64,000 nt of DNA from Bacteroidota bacterium (GTDB lineage: Bacteria; Bacteroidota; Ignavibacteria; Ignavibacteriales; Melioribacteraceae). The notes beneath the pieces are model-generated. The model was not told the DNA's origin and did not search any database. It saw nothing but the letters and a program-made list of their open reading frames with translations. Below are positions 35,332 to 44,271 of this stretch, in pieces. Within the stretch, counting starts at the first letter, position 1; every line of letters starts with the position of its first letter. The translations under genes were made by a program, and so were the position numbers. The stretch is taken from positions 52,612-116,611 of the forward strand of contig JAMCSN010000229.1 of the NCBI GenBank assembly GCA_023381535.1. Reading direction: 5' to 3'.

Positions 35332-35972
35332 CCGAAATTTGTCATAAAGTTTACGAGAAAGAATTTGTTGCTGCATACGACGGCAATCTTTCCGTGCGCA
35401 TGGACGAAAAAAGAATTTTGATTACTCCATCCGGCAAAAACAAAGGCGACGTTGAAGAAAAAGATTTGCTTGAGATAGATTATCACGGCAACCTTCTTCA
35501 AGGCGAAGGAAAAGTTTCTACCGAAGCAAAAATTCATTTGATCGCTTATCAAAAAAGACCGGACGTTTCCGCTGTGATTCATTGTCATCCGGTTTATTCA
35601 ACTGCGTTTGCAACAATAGGCGAAGGATTAATGCGGCCGATTTTTCCCGAGGTGATTCTTTCGCTCGGGAAGGTTCCGCTTTGCAAATACGGAACGCCTT
35701 CAACCGATGATCTGCCGAATTCAATGCTGCCATATATTGATTATGTATGGGCGTTCTTACTTGAAAACCACGGCGCCGTTACGTTCGGCAAAAACATAAA
35801 AGGTGCTTACTTCCGAATGGAGAAACTTGAGCATGCGGCAAAAACAATTTACATCGCTCGCACAATGGGACGCGAGAAAAATTTGCCTGTCGGTAAATTG
35901 AAAGAACTTTATTCGCTTGCCGAAGAGGTTTACGGAATTAAAATTGACAAAAGAAATAGATTCGATTTCTAA
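35310..35972 (+). CDS. Class II aldolase/adducin family protein
   Basis: The 220-residue protein has the class II aldolase zinc ligands HCHPV and ENHGAV, the phosphate motif YDGNLSVR and ITPSGKNKG. It is like L-fuculose-1-phosphate or ribulose-phosphate aldolase/epimerase in length. The substrate is not clear. Its overlap with the upstream oxidoreductase points to a small sugar-processing operon; ddl follows after 20 bp. Confidence 0.88.
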   Translation: MSLRKELTEICHKVYEKEFVAAYDGNLSVRMDEKRILITPSGKNKGDVEEKDLLEIDYHGNLLQGEGKVSTEAKIHLIAYQKRPDVSAVIHCHPVYSTAFATIGEGLMRPIFPEVILSLGKVPLCKYGTPSTDDLPNSMLPYIDYVWAFLLENHGAVTFGKNIKGAYFRMEKLEHAAKTIYIARTMGREKNLPVGKLKELYSLAEEVYGIKIDKRNRFDF

Positions 35973-35992
35973 AAAATTTTCCAGAGAAAAAA

Positions 35993-36994
35993 ATGTCGAA
36001 CAATAATATAACTGTAGCGCTGCTTGTCGGCGGTTCATCGCCGGAACGAAACGTATCCAAAGCTTCGGGCAAGTCTGTGCTTGCCGCATTATCTTTTCTA
36101 GGTTACAAAGTTAAAGTCATCGATCCGGCTTACGGATTGAATCAGCCGAAAGATGTCGAGAAGTTTTTTGTTGAAAAAGATTTTACCGAGCTGTCCAATC
36201 GTAATTATGTCGAAGTAATTAATTCGACAATGTTTGACGATGTTGATGTTGCGTTCATTGCGCTTCACGGAAAATGGGGCGAAGACGGAACGCTGCAATC
36301 GCTGCTTGAGTTGAGAGGAATCAAATATACCGGTTCTAAAGTTTTGGCTAGCGCTACCGCGATGGATAAATGCATGACCAAGGTAATGTTTCAACACTAT
36401 GACGTTGCGTCTCCGCGCTGGTTTGTGATTAATCGAAACGAAGAAGATGTTGAGTTAATAAAATCAAAGATCAAAAAATTTTTTGGCTACCCGTGCGTTT
36501 TCAAACCTAACGATTCCGGTTCGACTATTGGGTTAACAATTTGTCGCGGCGATATTGAAGTTGATCGTGCGATTAAGACCGCGCTCAAATACTCAAATAA
36601 AATTCTTGTGGAAGAATACATTCCCGGAAGAGAAATGACTGTTGCGGTTTTGGATAAGCATGCTCTGCCTCCGCTGGAGATAAAACCGAAAGGCGGATTC
36701 TACGATTACGAAAGCAAGTACACATCCGGAATGAGCGAGTACATTGTGCCGGCGCAAATTCCTCCGAAAGTTGCCGAACATTTGCAGCATCAGGCGTTGC
36801 TTGCGTATAACTCTGTCGGCTGCGAAAGTTACGGCAGAATCGATTTCCGTTTGACGACTGAATACAAATCTTATTGTCTTGAAGTTAACACGTTACCAGG
36901 AATGACCAGCACATCTCTCGTTCCCAAGATGGCAAAAGCCGCGGGAATCAGTTTTGAAGAATTGATTGATAGAATTATTAAAAATTCCCTCTGA
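35993..36994 (+). CDS. ddl: D-alanine--D-alanine ligase
   Basis: The 333-residue ATP-grasp protein has LLVGGSSPERNVSKASG at the start, ALHGKWGEDG, DKCMTKVMFQ, FKPNDSGSTIGL for ATP binding, and RIDFRL...LEVNTLPGMTSTS for the Mg site. It makes D-Ala-D-Ala for peptidoglycan. The second serine of the usual GGxSxEHEVS is present, but the following His is Arg (PERNVS). The stop overlaps the next start by one base. Confidence 0.95.
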   Translation: MSNNNITVALLVGGSSPERNVSKASGKSVLAALSFLGYKVKVIDPAYGLNQPKDVEKFFVEKDFTELSNRNYVEVINSTMFDDVDVAFIALHGKWGEDGTLQSLLELRGIKYTGSKVLASATAMDKCMTKVMFQHYDVASPRWFVINRNEEDVELIKSKIKKFFGYPCVFKPNDSGSTIGLTICRGDIEVDRAIKTALKYSNKILVEEYIPGREMTVAVLDKHALPPLEIKPKGGFYDYESKYTSGMSEYIVPAQIPPKVAEHLQHQALLAYNSVGCESYGRIDFRLTTEYKSYCLEVNTLPGMTSTSLVPKMAKAAGISFEELIDRIIKNSL

Positions 36995-37284
36995 TGGCAG
37001 CGTTTAAATCGAAACTTCTTTTAAGAATTTCATTGGTTGTCGTTATTCTCGGAGCGTTGGCTTTTCTTTTCCTTCACGAAAATGGAATTCTCAAATACCT
37101 TGAACTCAAGAGTGAGTTGAATAAAATTGATTCTGAAATCACGGCATCCGAAGAGAAACTGAAATCATTGCAAGCTGAAATTGAATCGTTGAAAAACAGC
37201 AAAGAGAAAATTGAGCGCGTTGCCCGTGAGAAATTCAATATGATGAAGAAGAATGAAAAAGCTTTTAGGATAGACGAAAATTAA
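36994..37284 (+). CDS. ftsB: Septum formation initiator (FtsB/DivIC-like)
   Basis: The 96-residue protein has one membrane helix (about 10-28), a periplasmic coiled coil (about 35-70) and the conserved end IERVAREKFNMMKKNEKAF. It matches FtsB/DivIC, a small bitopic part of the division complex. It starts on the last base of the ddl stop codon and is followed by rarA after 8 bp. Confidence 0.88.
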   Translation: MAAFKSKLLLRISLVVVILGALAFLFLHENGILKYLELKSELNKIDSEITASEEKLKSLQAEIESLKNSKEKIERVAREKFNMMKKNEKAFRIDEN

Positions 37285-37292
37285 TATTTGAC

Positions 37293-38588
37293 ATGACAAG
37301 CAAAACAAAATTGCCGACTATACCGCTGGCTGAAAGATGCCGACCGAAAACCTTGGATGAGTTTCAAGGACAAGAAAAATTGGTCGGAGCGGGAAAACCG
37401 CTGCGGTCGATGATCGAATCGGATTCGCTAAGTTCAATTATTTTGTGGGGACCCCCCGGTACCGGGAAGACGACGCTTGCGAAAATTATTTCCGAAGCAA
37501 CGGATTCCGAGTTTTATCAGATCAATGCAGTTTCGTCTGGAGTGAAAGATATTCGGCAGATAATCGAGAGAGCAAAAAGCAATCTCGATCACTTCAAGAA
37601 AACCATTCTTTTCATCGATGAAATTCACCGGTTCAACAAAGCTCAGCAGGATGCACTTCTTTCATCGGTTGAAAATGGCGAGATTATTTTGATTGGTGCC
37701 ACGACAGAAAATCCATCGTTCGAAGTTATTCCGGCATTGCGTTCAAGGGTTCGGATATTTGTGTTGGAAGAACTGTCCAAAAACGATTTGCAGAATATTC
37801 TGAACTTCGCATTATCGAAAGATGAATTTTTGAGAAGCCTGAATATTGAATTAGCGGATCCGGATTATTTGATTTTCATCTCCGGCGGTGATGCGCGGAT
37901 TATGTTGAATATTCTCGAAGCTTCAATAGCGCAGGAAATCGACAAAGAGAAAATTGTAATTACAAAGTCGGTTATCGAAAACGTTATTCAGCGAAAAAAT
38001 ATTTTGTATGATAAAGCCGGTGAAGAACATTATAATATTATTTCGGCATTCATAAAAAGTCTTCGCGGTTCCGACCCAGACGCTGCCGTTTACTGGATGG
38101 CAAGAATGCTGGAAGGCGGTGAAGATCCGTTGTTCATAGCGCGTCGCATGGTAGTACTGGCTTCGGAAGATATCGGTAATGCATCGCCGAATGCTTTGTT
38201 GCTTGCGGAAGCTACGTTCAGTGCTGTTGATAAAATTGGAATGCCGGAAGCGCGAATAATACTTTCACAATGCGCGGTTTATCTTGCGTCGGCACCTAAA
38301 AGTAACGCATCATACATGGCGATTGATTCCGCTCTAAGCGATGTGAAAAATCTTCCTCAATATCAGGTTCCGTTTCATCTGCGAAACGCACCGACTAAGT
38401 TGATGAAGGAATTAGGATACGGAAAAGAATATAAGTACCCGCATTCGTTTGAAAATAATTTTCTTCAAGAAAATTATTTACCGGATGAGATAAAAGAAAA
38501 ACAGTATTACCTTCCTTCGGAAAACGGTAATGAAAAAAGCATTAAGGAACGTTTGAAAAATTTGTGGAAGGATTTAAAGAAGTACTAA
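37293..38588 (+). CDS. rarA: Replication-associated recombination protein A
   Basis: The 431-residue AAA+ clamp-loader-like ATPase has LAERCRPKTLDEFQGQEKL, Walker A GPPGTGKTT, Walker [11 protein letters not shown], sensor 1 GATTENPSFEV and the RarA C-terminal part (GSDPDAAVYWMARMLEGGED). It acts at stalled replication forks. It is the last gene of the aldolase-ddl-ftsB-rarA run. Confidence 0.95.
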   Translation: MTSKTKLPTIPLAERCRPKTLDEFQGQEKLVGAGKPLRSMIESDSLSSIILWGPPGTGKTTLAKIISEATDSEFYQINAVSSGVKDIRQIIERAKSNLDHFKKTILFIDEIHRFNKAQQDALLSSVENGEIILIGATTENPSFEVIPALRSRVRIFVLEELSKNDLQNILNFALSKDEFLRSLNIELADPDYLIFISGGDARIMLNILEASIAQEIDKEKIVITKSVIENVIQRKNILYDKAGEEHYNIISAFIKSLRGSDPDAAVYWMARMLEGGEDPLFIARRMVVLASEDIGNASPNALLLAEATFSAVDKIGMPEARIILSQCAVYLASAPKSNASYMAIDSALSDVKNLPQYQVPFHLRNAPTKLMKELGYGKEYKYPHSFENNFLQENYLPDEIKEKQYYLPSENGNEKSIKERLKNLWKDLKKY

Positions 38589-38634
38589 CATTTGACCTGT
38601 TATGTGAATTAGATATAGAAAGTTGAAACAATAA

Positions 38635-38766
38635 AGACAAAAGTAATTATTCAAAAATTCATCAGCGAAAATCATAAGAAATCCCCGCTTCGACTCGCTT
38701 ACTATTTAGAGCGAGGCGAGCGTTTGATCCGCGTTCCATTTTTCGATTAAAAAATTACTTTTGTCT
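38635..38766. repeat. MITE-like element with 14-bp terminal inverted repeats
   Basis: AGACAAAAGTAATT (38635-38648) and AATTACTTTTGTCT (38753-38766) are perfect inverted repeats around ~104 bases. The inside holds the second copy of the CCGCTTCGACTCGCT...AGCGAGGCGAG hairpin (38686-38722). No coding frame is seen. It lies between the convergent rarA and dprA genes and may also act as a terminator. Confidence 0.6.
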
Positions 38767-38791
38767 GAATGTTGATTAATTCACACAACGG

Positions 38792-39916
38792 TTAACATTT
38801 GATAAACATCTTTCCCGGCAGTTGTTTCACTACCTCTTTGAATTCCAGAGTTAACAAGTTCACCAAGCAATCCGAAATATTCATCGAAGTTGCTATTGCG
38901 ATGTCGTCAATGTGTTTCGGTTCTGTATCAAGAATTTCATAGACTTTTTGTTCAAACAAATTCAGTTCTATAGTGGGTCTACGTACTTTTTCTACCAAAT
39001 TTGGTTTTAGTTTTGCTTTGAGTTCAACCAATATGTCTTCGGGACACGTTACAAGTTTTGCCTCGGAACGCTGGATGAGAGAGTTCGGACCTTCACTTTG
39101 TATCACATTCACGTTTCCGGGCAATGCAAACACTTCACGGTTTTGATCTAGTGCGTAAGCGGCAGTTTGCATCGCACCGCCCGTAAACTTTGTCTCAATT
39201 ATAAGTGTTCCCAATGACAAGCCGGAGATAATTCTATTTCTTCGTGGAAAATTTTGCGCGTCCGGTTTTGTGCCTAAGGGAAATTCTGAAACAATGACGC
39301 CGCTTTCTTTTATCTTTTCAAATAATCCTCTGTTCTCCGGCGGATAAATTACATCTAAGCCGGAACCAATCACGGCAATTGTTCGGCCATTGGAATTGAG
39401 CGCTGAAGTATGTGCTATCGAATCAATCCCTCTTGCTAATCCGCTTACAATTGTAATTCCCTTAGCAACTAATTCGGATGCAAATTTTCCCGCTTGTATT
39501 TTGCCGTAGCTTGTCGGTTGGCGCGTTCCGACAATTGCAACAGAGTTTTTTTTATCCTCATCGCAAAAATCTCCAAGCGTATATAAAAGAAGCGGCGGGT
39601 AGTAAATACGTTTTAACAGTTCGGGGTAGTCATTATCCCAATACGAAATTAGCTCTCCACCCATTTTATTTAATTTATCTAATGATTTTTCCAATCCAGT
39701 CTTGATTTCTGAAATATTCTTCTTACCAGAACAAATTCTTCCGGCTAAAACTGTTCCAATGCCATCAGTTTCGCTCAAACCGCGGAACGGTGCATTTACA
39801 ATATTCTCGAATGAATGAAATTTTGATAGCAAGGAAAAAATTTTCTGCGGACCGATTCCTTCAACATCAAGCAGAAGTTTTAAGTAAGAAAGGTTTTCAA
39901 AGTCTTGATGAGACAA
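38792..39916 (-). CDS. dprA: DNA-processing protein DprA/Smf
   Basis: The 374-residue protein has an N-terminal SAM-like region (LLDVEGIGPQKIFSLLS), the Rossmann-like DprA core (VAIVGTRQPTSYG, GLARGIDSIAHTSAL, AVIGSGLDVIYPPENR, FPRRNRIISGLS) and a C-terminal winged helix. It loads RecA on single-stranded DNA in natural transformation. It may therefore help explain uptake of the foreign DNA seen elsewhere in the window. Confidence 0.95.
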   Translation of the reverse strand: MSHQDFENLSYLKLLLDVEGIGPQKIFSLLSKFHSFENIVNAPFRGLSETDGIGTVLAGRICSGKKNISEIKTGLEKSLDKLNKMGGELISYWDNDYPELLKRIYYPPLLLYTLGDFCDEDKKNSVAIVGTRQPTSYGKIQAGKFASELVAKGITIVSGLARGIDSIAHTSALNSNGRTIAVIGSGLDVIYPPENRGLFEKIKESGVIVSEFPLGTKPDAQNFPRRNRIISGLSLGTLIIETKFTGGAMQTAAYALDQNREVFALPGNVNVIQSEGPNSLIQRSEAKLVTCPEDILVELKAKLKPNLVEKVRRPTIELNLFEQKVYEILDTEPKHIDDIAIATSMNISDCLVNLLTLEFKEVVKQLPGKMFIKC

Positions 39917-40223
39917 TTTATTTTAATTTAATAATTGTTCAGCGTAGAAGCATAACCAATCATGTTTGTAAATTAAAAGGTATACATATCATTTGCAAGG
40001 TAAAGTGCGCATAACTTTCTATTAATGGATTCCCATTCTTCAAAAAGCCGCCGGTTAATTTTTTTTGCTTATGAAGGTTATTGCATAAATAATCAAACAA
40101 TAATTTATCCGCGTAAATCATAGCCTCGAACGACTGAGTCGGGCGGGCGCTCAATCTGTGCCTGAGCGCTGAAGTACTTCGGCATGAAAGCATGTCATTT
40201 GCGAGCTATTTTATAATAAAAGA
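39917..40223. repeat. Intergenic DNA with REP-like hairpins
   Basis: No gene is supported. GCGCTCA/TGAGCGC (40147-40153 and 40163-40169) and the palindrome GAAGTACTTC (40171-40180, with GC flanks) form two adjacent hairpins. A minus-strand frame of 77 codons runs over this block, but it has no ribosome site and covers the hairpins. Confidence 0.5.
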
Positions 40224-42452
40224 TTATTTATGCGGCAACTCACTATGAAGCCACGCTAAAACCATTCTTAATTTGCCGTAAGTTATTTCGTCCGGTGTTT
40301 TTTCTTTTATTCCTGCTAATCTTACATCGCTTAAATCTTCTGGAAAATACCCGGCAATTTTCCGCGCCTCTTCAATTGGAATTACTTCTTCGATACTTAT
40401 TAACTTTTGCCCGATTGCTTTCGCAAGATGACTTTCTATTGTGCTTATCACAAGATTTCTTTCCGCCGAAATTTGTTCGATGTTTTTACCCTCGCGAAAA
40501 TGTTTTATGGTTTCCGCAACAGTATCGGCTTTTACAGTCTTCCATCTTTCAGTTGTAACCTTGCTTCTCGTGAATGGGTTTTTTACATGGTGAGGCGGCT
40601 TTGCAGATTGTTCTGTTTTCCCAAAATTATTTTTTGCATTTGTTAGGTAGCCGTTCAATAAAAATCCGTTTCTGCAATAACTAATTTTTTTCAATACTTC
40701 TTGCAGCGCGGAAGAAATATCCTCAAGTAAGCTGTTTATTGTTTTCGTTAATTTTTTTGTCCCTGCTGAAAATGAATAATTGAAAAACTCCTTTTCCCAT
40801 TTACATATTTCATCAAAAAAATAATTCGCGCCGCGTTTAACCCTTTGCTGAAGCGCTTCGTTTTCTTCAATGAGTTTTCCATACTGTTGCGAATCAAAAC
40901 TCAACCGTCTAATTTCTTCTTTGAATTTTTCTGCCGTTTCATACAGCTCATTTTGCTTGTCAATTGATTCAATAATCCATGAGACTGCATCAACAGAAAT
41001 TTTACTTTGGTTTTCAAGAAGGACATCTTTTAATTCCTGCAACCCGTAATACCAGTTCCTCCATGTAAAAATGTTTTGTAACTCCTGGATTATAAATTTG
41101 TCCCTTGCTTCTATAAAAGCTTGCTGAAGATTTGTGTTGTAATTATTATCCTCCCATTCTTTTAAGCACTCGTGCGCGCCGAGTATATTTATGTTAACCG
41201 GACTGGCAAGCACCAAGCCTTCAAGTGAGGTACAACGGCTTAACGCAACATAAACTTGCCCGGTTGCAAATGCTCTCTCGGCGTCGATAATTACTTTGTC
41301 GAAAGTTAAGCCCTGGCTTTTGTGAATTGTAATTGCCCATGCAAGCCGCAGCGGGTAATGGGTGAATGTTCCGATAACCTCTTCTTTAATTTCTCTTGTC
41401 TCCGGGTTTAATATGTAGCGAATATTTTGCCATTCGCTTTTCTTCACTTCTATCTCATACGGATCGTCTTTGCATTTAACCCTAATTTCATTTTGGTTTA
41501 TGTTTGTTATTACGCCGATTTTCCCGTTGAAATATTGTTTTCCCTCGTTGTCGTTCTTTAAGAACATCACCTGCGCGCCGCGTTTTAATTTCAATCCACT
41601 TTCAACCGGGAATAAATGTTCGGGAAATTCGCCAATTACGTCGGGACGGAAAATATATTCGCGCGATAAAAGAGCATCCATTTTTCTTTTGTTAATTTCA
41701 TCGGATTGGTAATTGTGAGTGGTGAGAATAATGTATCCTTCGCTGTTCTGCAGCAAAAAATTTCTGTTAATTCGACTGTTCAACAACTTGAAGCTCTCTT
41801 CCGTAATGTCGTTATTGCGGATGCCGTTCAGTATCTCGATAAATTTATCATCCCTTTGCCTGAAGATTTTTTTTAGTTCAATAATAACTGGGATGTTATC
41901 ACGGAGAATTAAGCTGTCGAAGAAAAACGGCGACGAATAAAAACTTTCCAGAGTTTCTCGGTCTTCATTTTTAACAACTGGCGGAAGCTGGTAAAGATCG
42001 CCAATAAATAAAACTTGTACGCCGCCGAATGGCTCGTCCGGTTTTTTTCTTATGAAACGTAAAATTGAATCAACAGCATCAACTAAATAACATGGCAGCA
42101 TACTTGCTTCATCTATAACAAGTAATTCCATGCTGCGGAGAAGATTTAATTTTTCCTTGTGATAATGTATCTTAGTTAAAAGCGGGTGAAGTTTGTTTTC
42201 CTCCTTAAACGGAAAGGGAGGTATAATGCCAAGTGGAAGTTGAAATAGTGAATGTAATGTTACACCATGAGCGTTTATTGCGGCTACGCCCGTTGGTGCA
42301 GCAATTACAATTTTTTTTACCGAGTTTTCTCGAAGATATTTCAGGAAAGTTGTTTTACCTGTTCCCGCTTTGCCTGTCAAAAAAATATTCCGGTTCGTCT
42401 CTGTAACAAAACGATAAGCGAGATTAAATGTTTCCGTACGTATTATATCCAT
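40224..42452 (-). CDS. Pif1-like helicase with C-terminal HTH
   Basis: The 742-residue protein is a superfamily 1B helicase of the Pif1/Dda type. Walker A GKAGTGKTT is at 27-35, with APTGVAAINAHGVTLHSLF, motif II VIDEASML, motif III FIGDLYQLPPV and motif VI VYVALSRCTSLEGL. After a coiled-coil middle part (about 490-560) it ends in an HTH_40/RQC-like domain (HFREGKNIEQISAERNL, then IESHLAKAI). Pif1-like proteins unwind G-quadruplexes and resolve stalled forks. The C-terminal HTH is common in the Bacteroidota branch. Confidence 0.92.
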   Translation of the reverse strand: MDIIRTETFNLAYRFVTETNRNIFLTGKAGTGKTTFLKYLRENSVKKIVIAAPTGVAAINAHGVTLHSLFQLPLGIIPPFPFKEENKLHPLLTKIHYHKEKLNLLRSMELLVIDEASMLPCYLVDAVDSILRFIRKKPDEPFGGVQVLFIGDLYQLPPVVKNEDRETLESFYSSPFFFDSLILRDNIPVIIELKKIFRQRDDKFIEILNGIRNNDITEESFKLLNSRINRNFLLQNSEGYIILTTHNYQSDEINKRKMDALLSREYIFRPDVIGEFPEHLFPVESGLKLKRGAQVMFLKNDNEGKQYFNGKIGVITNINQNEIRVKCKDDPYEIEVKKSEWQNIRYILNPETREIKEEVIGTFTHYPLRLAWAITIHKSQGLTFDKVIIDAERAFATGQVYVALSRCTSLEGLVLASPVNINILGAHECLKEWEDNNYNTNLQQAFIEARDKFIIQELQNIFTWRNWYYGLQELKDVLLENQSKISVDAVSWIIESIDKQNELYETAEKFKEEIRRLSFDSQQYGKLIEENEALQQRVKRGANYFFDEICKWEKEFFNYSFSAGTKKLTKTINSLLEDISSALQEVLKKISYCRNGFLLNGYLTNAKNNFGKTEQSAKPPHHVKNPFTRSKVTTERWKTVKADTVAETIKHFREGKNIEQISAERNLVISTIESHLAKAIGQKLISIEEVIPIEEARKIAGYFPEDLSDVRLAGIKEKTPDEITYGKLRMVLAWLHSELPHK

Positions 42453-42639
42453 ACAACTTTTATCTCACTAACTATTTTAGGGAAACTTTTTGTTCAGATT
42501 GTGCTGTACTATGTAAGGAATTATTCCGTATTGTGCAAAAAATTAGTAGTCTTTAGCAGTTGCTCTAATACTTCCTCAATTCCGAGATAAGAATAATGAT
42601 ACGAATCAGAAACATGTTTTCTTAGTTTTGGTCTATATC

Positions 42640-42802
42640 GCCCCGATGGGGGCTTTATTCTTAACGGCTTTTGCTTTTTTATAAATATCCATCACCTACG
42701 GTGTTTTTGTCCCGGCAGGGACAGTATCTTTTTAGAATTTTGATTCAAAAACGATTGTTAAAATTCCGTAGGAACGATATAAAATATCTCACCTATTAGG
42801 TG
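42640..42802. repeat. REP-like palindrome array
   Basis: Five short palindromes occur in 160 bases: GCCCC-gatg-GGGGC (42640-42653), CACC-tac-GGTG (42693-42703), GTCCC-ggca-GGGAC (42709-42722), TTCC-gta-GGAA (42764-42774) and CACCTA-t-TAGGTG (42790-42802). The remainder of the 42453-42890 gap is AT-rich with no gene; it should hold the promoters of the divergent helicase and SWIM genes. Confidence 0.65.
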
Positions 42803-42890
42803 AAGTTTTCTGAATAATACTTGGCTTCTATTTGTTTATCTTTCATTCCGAGGCAATTGTCTATCAAGCCAAAGATAGGAAATAAGAAAA

Positions 42891-43568
42891 ATGACACTTC
42901 ACGATTTTAAAGAAAACATATCGCCCGTTATTCTTGAAAGAGGTTACAAATATTTTGTCAACAAGCAAGTTGAGAACTTAGAAGAAATTGAAAATGGGCA
43001 CTGGGATGCAGAAGTGACAGGAACAGATGAATATTTTGTAACCGTAATTATGAACAACGATGAGATAGTAGAGTGGGAATGCGATTGCCCATTTGAAGGT
43101 GAGATATGTAAGCATGTTGTGGCGGTACTGTTTGCCGTTTCGGAAAAACAATCATCGAACGAAAAAACAACTGCTGGAAATAAAACCCCGCAAAAAAATA
43201 AGAAGAATGACATCAATATGATTTTCGAAAAAGCGACAAAAGAAGACCTTCGCAAATTCGTTGTATCGCAATTCTCAAAACGGCATGGTTTGAAAGATGC
43301 TTTCATTGCTCAATTTGCTGATATGCTTGATTATGATGTTGATTCTAAATATAAAATTATTATAAAAAACGCCGTTAAATCGGCAATGGGAAGAAATGGA
43401 TTCATCGATTACAGTTCGGCTAATGCGCTTGTGAAATCAATAGAAGATATTCTAGACAAAGCAGAAGAATTGCTCGAAGGAAAAAATCTTGTGGAGAGTT
43501 TGTCCATTTGTAAAACTGTTAAGGTACTAAACAAAAATAGTTTGTACAAAACGATGTGCATTAAGTGA
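42891..43568 (+). CDS. SWIM zinc-finger protein, C-terminally truncated
   Basis: The 225-residue protein has an N-terminal region and a SWIM finger with ligands Cys64, Cys66, Cys73 and His75 (ECDCPFEGEICKHVVAV). SWIM proteins of this type usually go on for several hundred residues of helical repeats. Here, after AEELLEGKNLVESLSICKTV, the sequence turns into a short unrelated tail (VLNKNSLYKTMCIK) and stops. I read this as truncation at about 43522. The remaining part may still bind DNA or protein. Confidence 0.75.
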   Translation: MTLHDFKENISPVILERGYKYFVNKQVENLEEIENGHWDAEVTGTDEYFVTVIMNNDEIVEWECDCPFEGEICKHVVAVLFAVSEKQSSNEKTTAGNKTPQKNKKNDINMIFEKATKEDLRKFVVSQFSKRHGLKDAFIAQFADMLDYDVDSKYKIIIKNAVKSAMGRNGFIDYSSANALVKSIEDILDKAEELLEGKNLVESLSICKTVKVLNKNSLYKTMCIK

Positions 43569-43618
43569 AAGAGGAAAAAACAAACATTGAGTATTACTCT
43601 ATAGAAAGTCTATATCTA

Positions 43619-43894
43619 TTATTCGCTAATCTCAATATTATCTACAACAGCAGTAATCATGGTGTTTACAGGTGTTTTTGTATTTCCTAAAATTTGTTGC
43701 ACAGCATCGCCTTCTTGAACCACAATCACGTTGTCGCCTATTCCCGCATCAACTAAATCAAGTGCAACAACGTCTTTCTTACCAATGAACTTTCCCGTAT
43801 AGTCAATCTGATGCGCTAATAAAAGTTTGTGCCCAATTAGGTATTTGTTCTTTGGAGTCGAAACAATATTCCCCTTAATTTTTGCTAGAAACAT
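43619..43894 (-). CDS. EutN/CcmL-family microcompartment vertex protein
   Basis: The 91-residue protein fits the pentameric vertex family: MFLAKIKGNIVSTPKNKYLIGHKLLL at the start, ALDLVDAGIGDNVIVVQEG in the middle. Five copies close each corner of a polyhedral shell. No shell hexamer (BMC-H) gene is next to it, so it is an orphan here; the acylating aldehyde dehydrogenase at 17646 would suit such a compartment. Its start overlaps the upstream gene by 20 bases. Confidence 0.9.
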   Translation of the reverse strand: MFLAKIKGNIVSTPKNKYLIGHKLLLAHQIDYTGKFIGKKDVVALDLVDAGIGDNVIVVQEGDAVQQILGNTKTPVNTMITAVVDNIEISE

Positions 43895-44156
43895 CAGCGT
43901 CTCTTCGAAACTTTTTCGGCAACTTGAATACTATAGAAAGTGGTATGATTATCAGATAAGCCACCAAAAGAATGATGGGGGAAATCGAAAGAGATATTGG
44001 ATTATCCCACGGACCTTTTGACATCAGAATATATCCAATAACTAGAACGCCGATACCGGCATAAAGAGTATAATAATTGTACTTATCCCAATAATCTTTG
44101 AATGGGGATGTTTTCATTTTGTTAGTTTGTTTGATATTTCTCTTTTCCTTTGCCAT
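43875..44156 (-). CDS. Small two-helix membrane protein (DUF3098-like)
   Basis: The 93-residue protein has a basic, hydrophilic start, then two membrane helices (about 31-48 and 56-78; TLYAGIGVLVIGYILM, IILLVAYLIIIPLSIVF) and a basic end. It resembles DUF3098 proteins of Bacteroidota, of unknown function. The end of the gene overlaps the vertex-protein gene by 20 bases, and a strong promoter lies upstream, so the two form a small operon. Confidence 0.68.
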   Translation of the reverse strand: MAKEKRNIKQTNKMKTSPFKDYWDKYNYYTLYAGIGVLVIGYILMSKGPWDNPISLSISPIILLVAYLIIIPLSIVFKLPKKFRRDADVSSKN

Positions 44157-44235
44157 TACCTTTTATCCAAAAAAATCTTATGATAGAAATGAATTAGAAC
44201 CAAATTAGTTTTTACTTTTTTAACGCACACGATAC

Positions 44236-44264
44236 AATATATACCAAGTGCATTCTTTAGTCAA
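44236..44264 (-). promoter_or_regulatory. Promoter of the DUF3098-like/vertex-protein operon
   Basis: On the minus strand TTGACT (44264-44259) and TATATT (44241-44236) are 17 bases apart, a near-consensus sigma-70-type pair, about 80 bases before the ATG at 44156. Confidence 0.7.
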
Positions 44265-44271
44265 GACCTAT

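Noticed and set aside
39960..40193. Minus-strand frame of 77 residues between dprA and the helicase gene
   Set aside because: It runs through two REP-like hairpins, has no ribosome site and matches no family I know.
42267..42590. Plus-strand frame of 107 residues over the helicase start
   Set aside because: Most of it is antisense to the helicase Walker A region, so it is a shadow.
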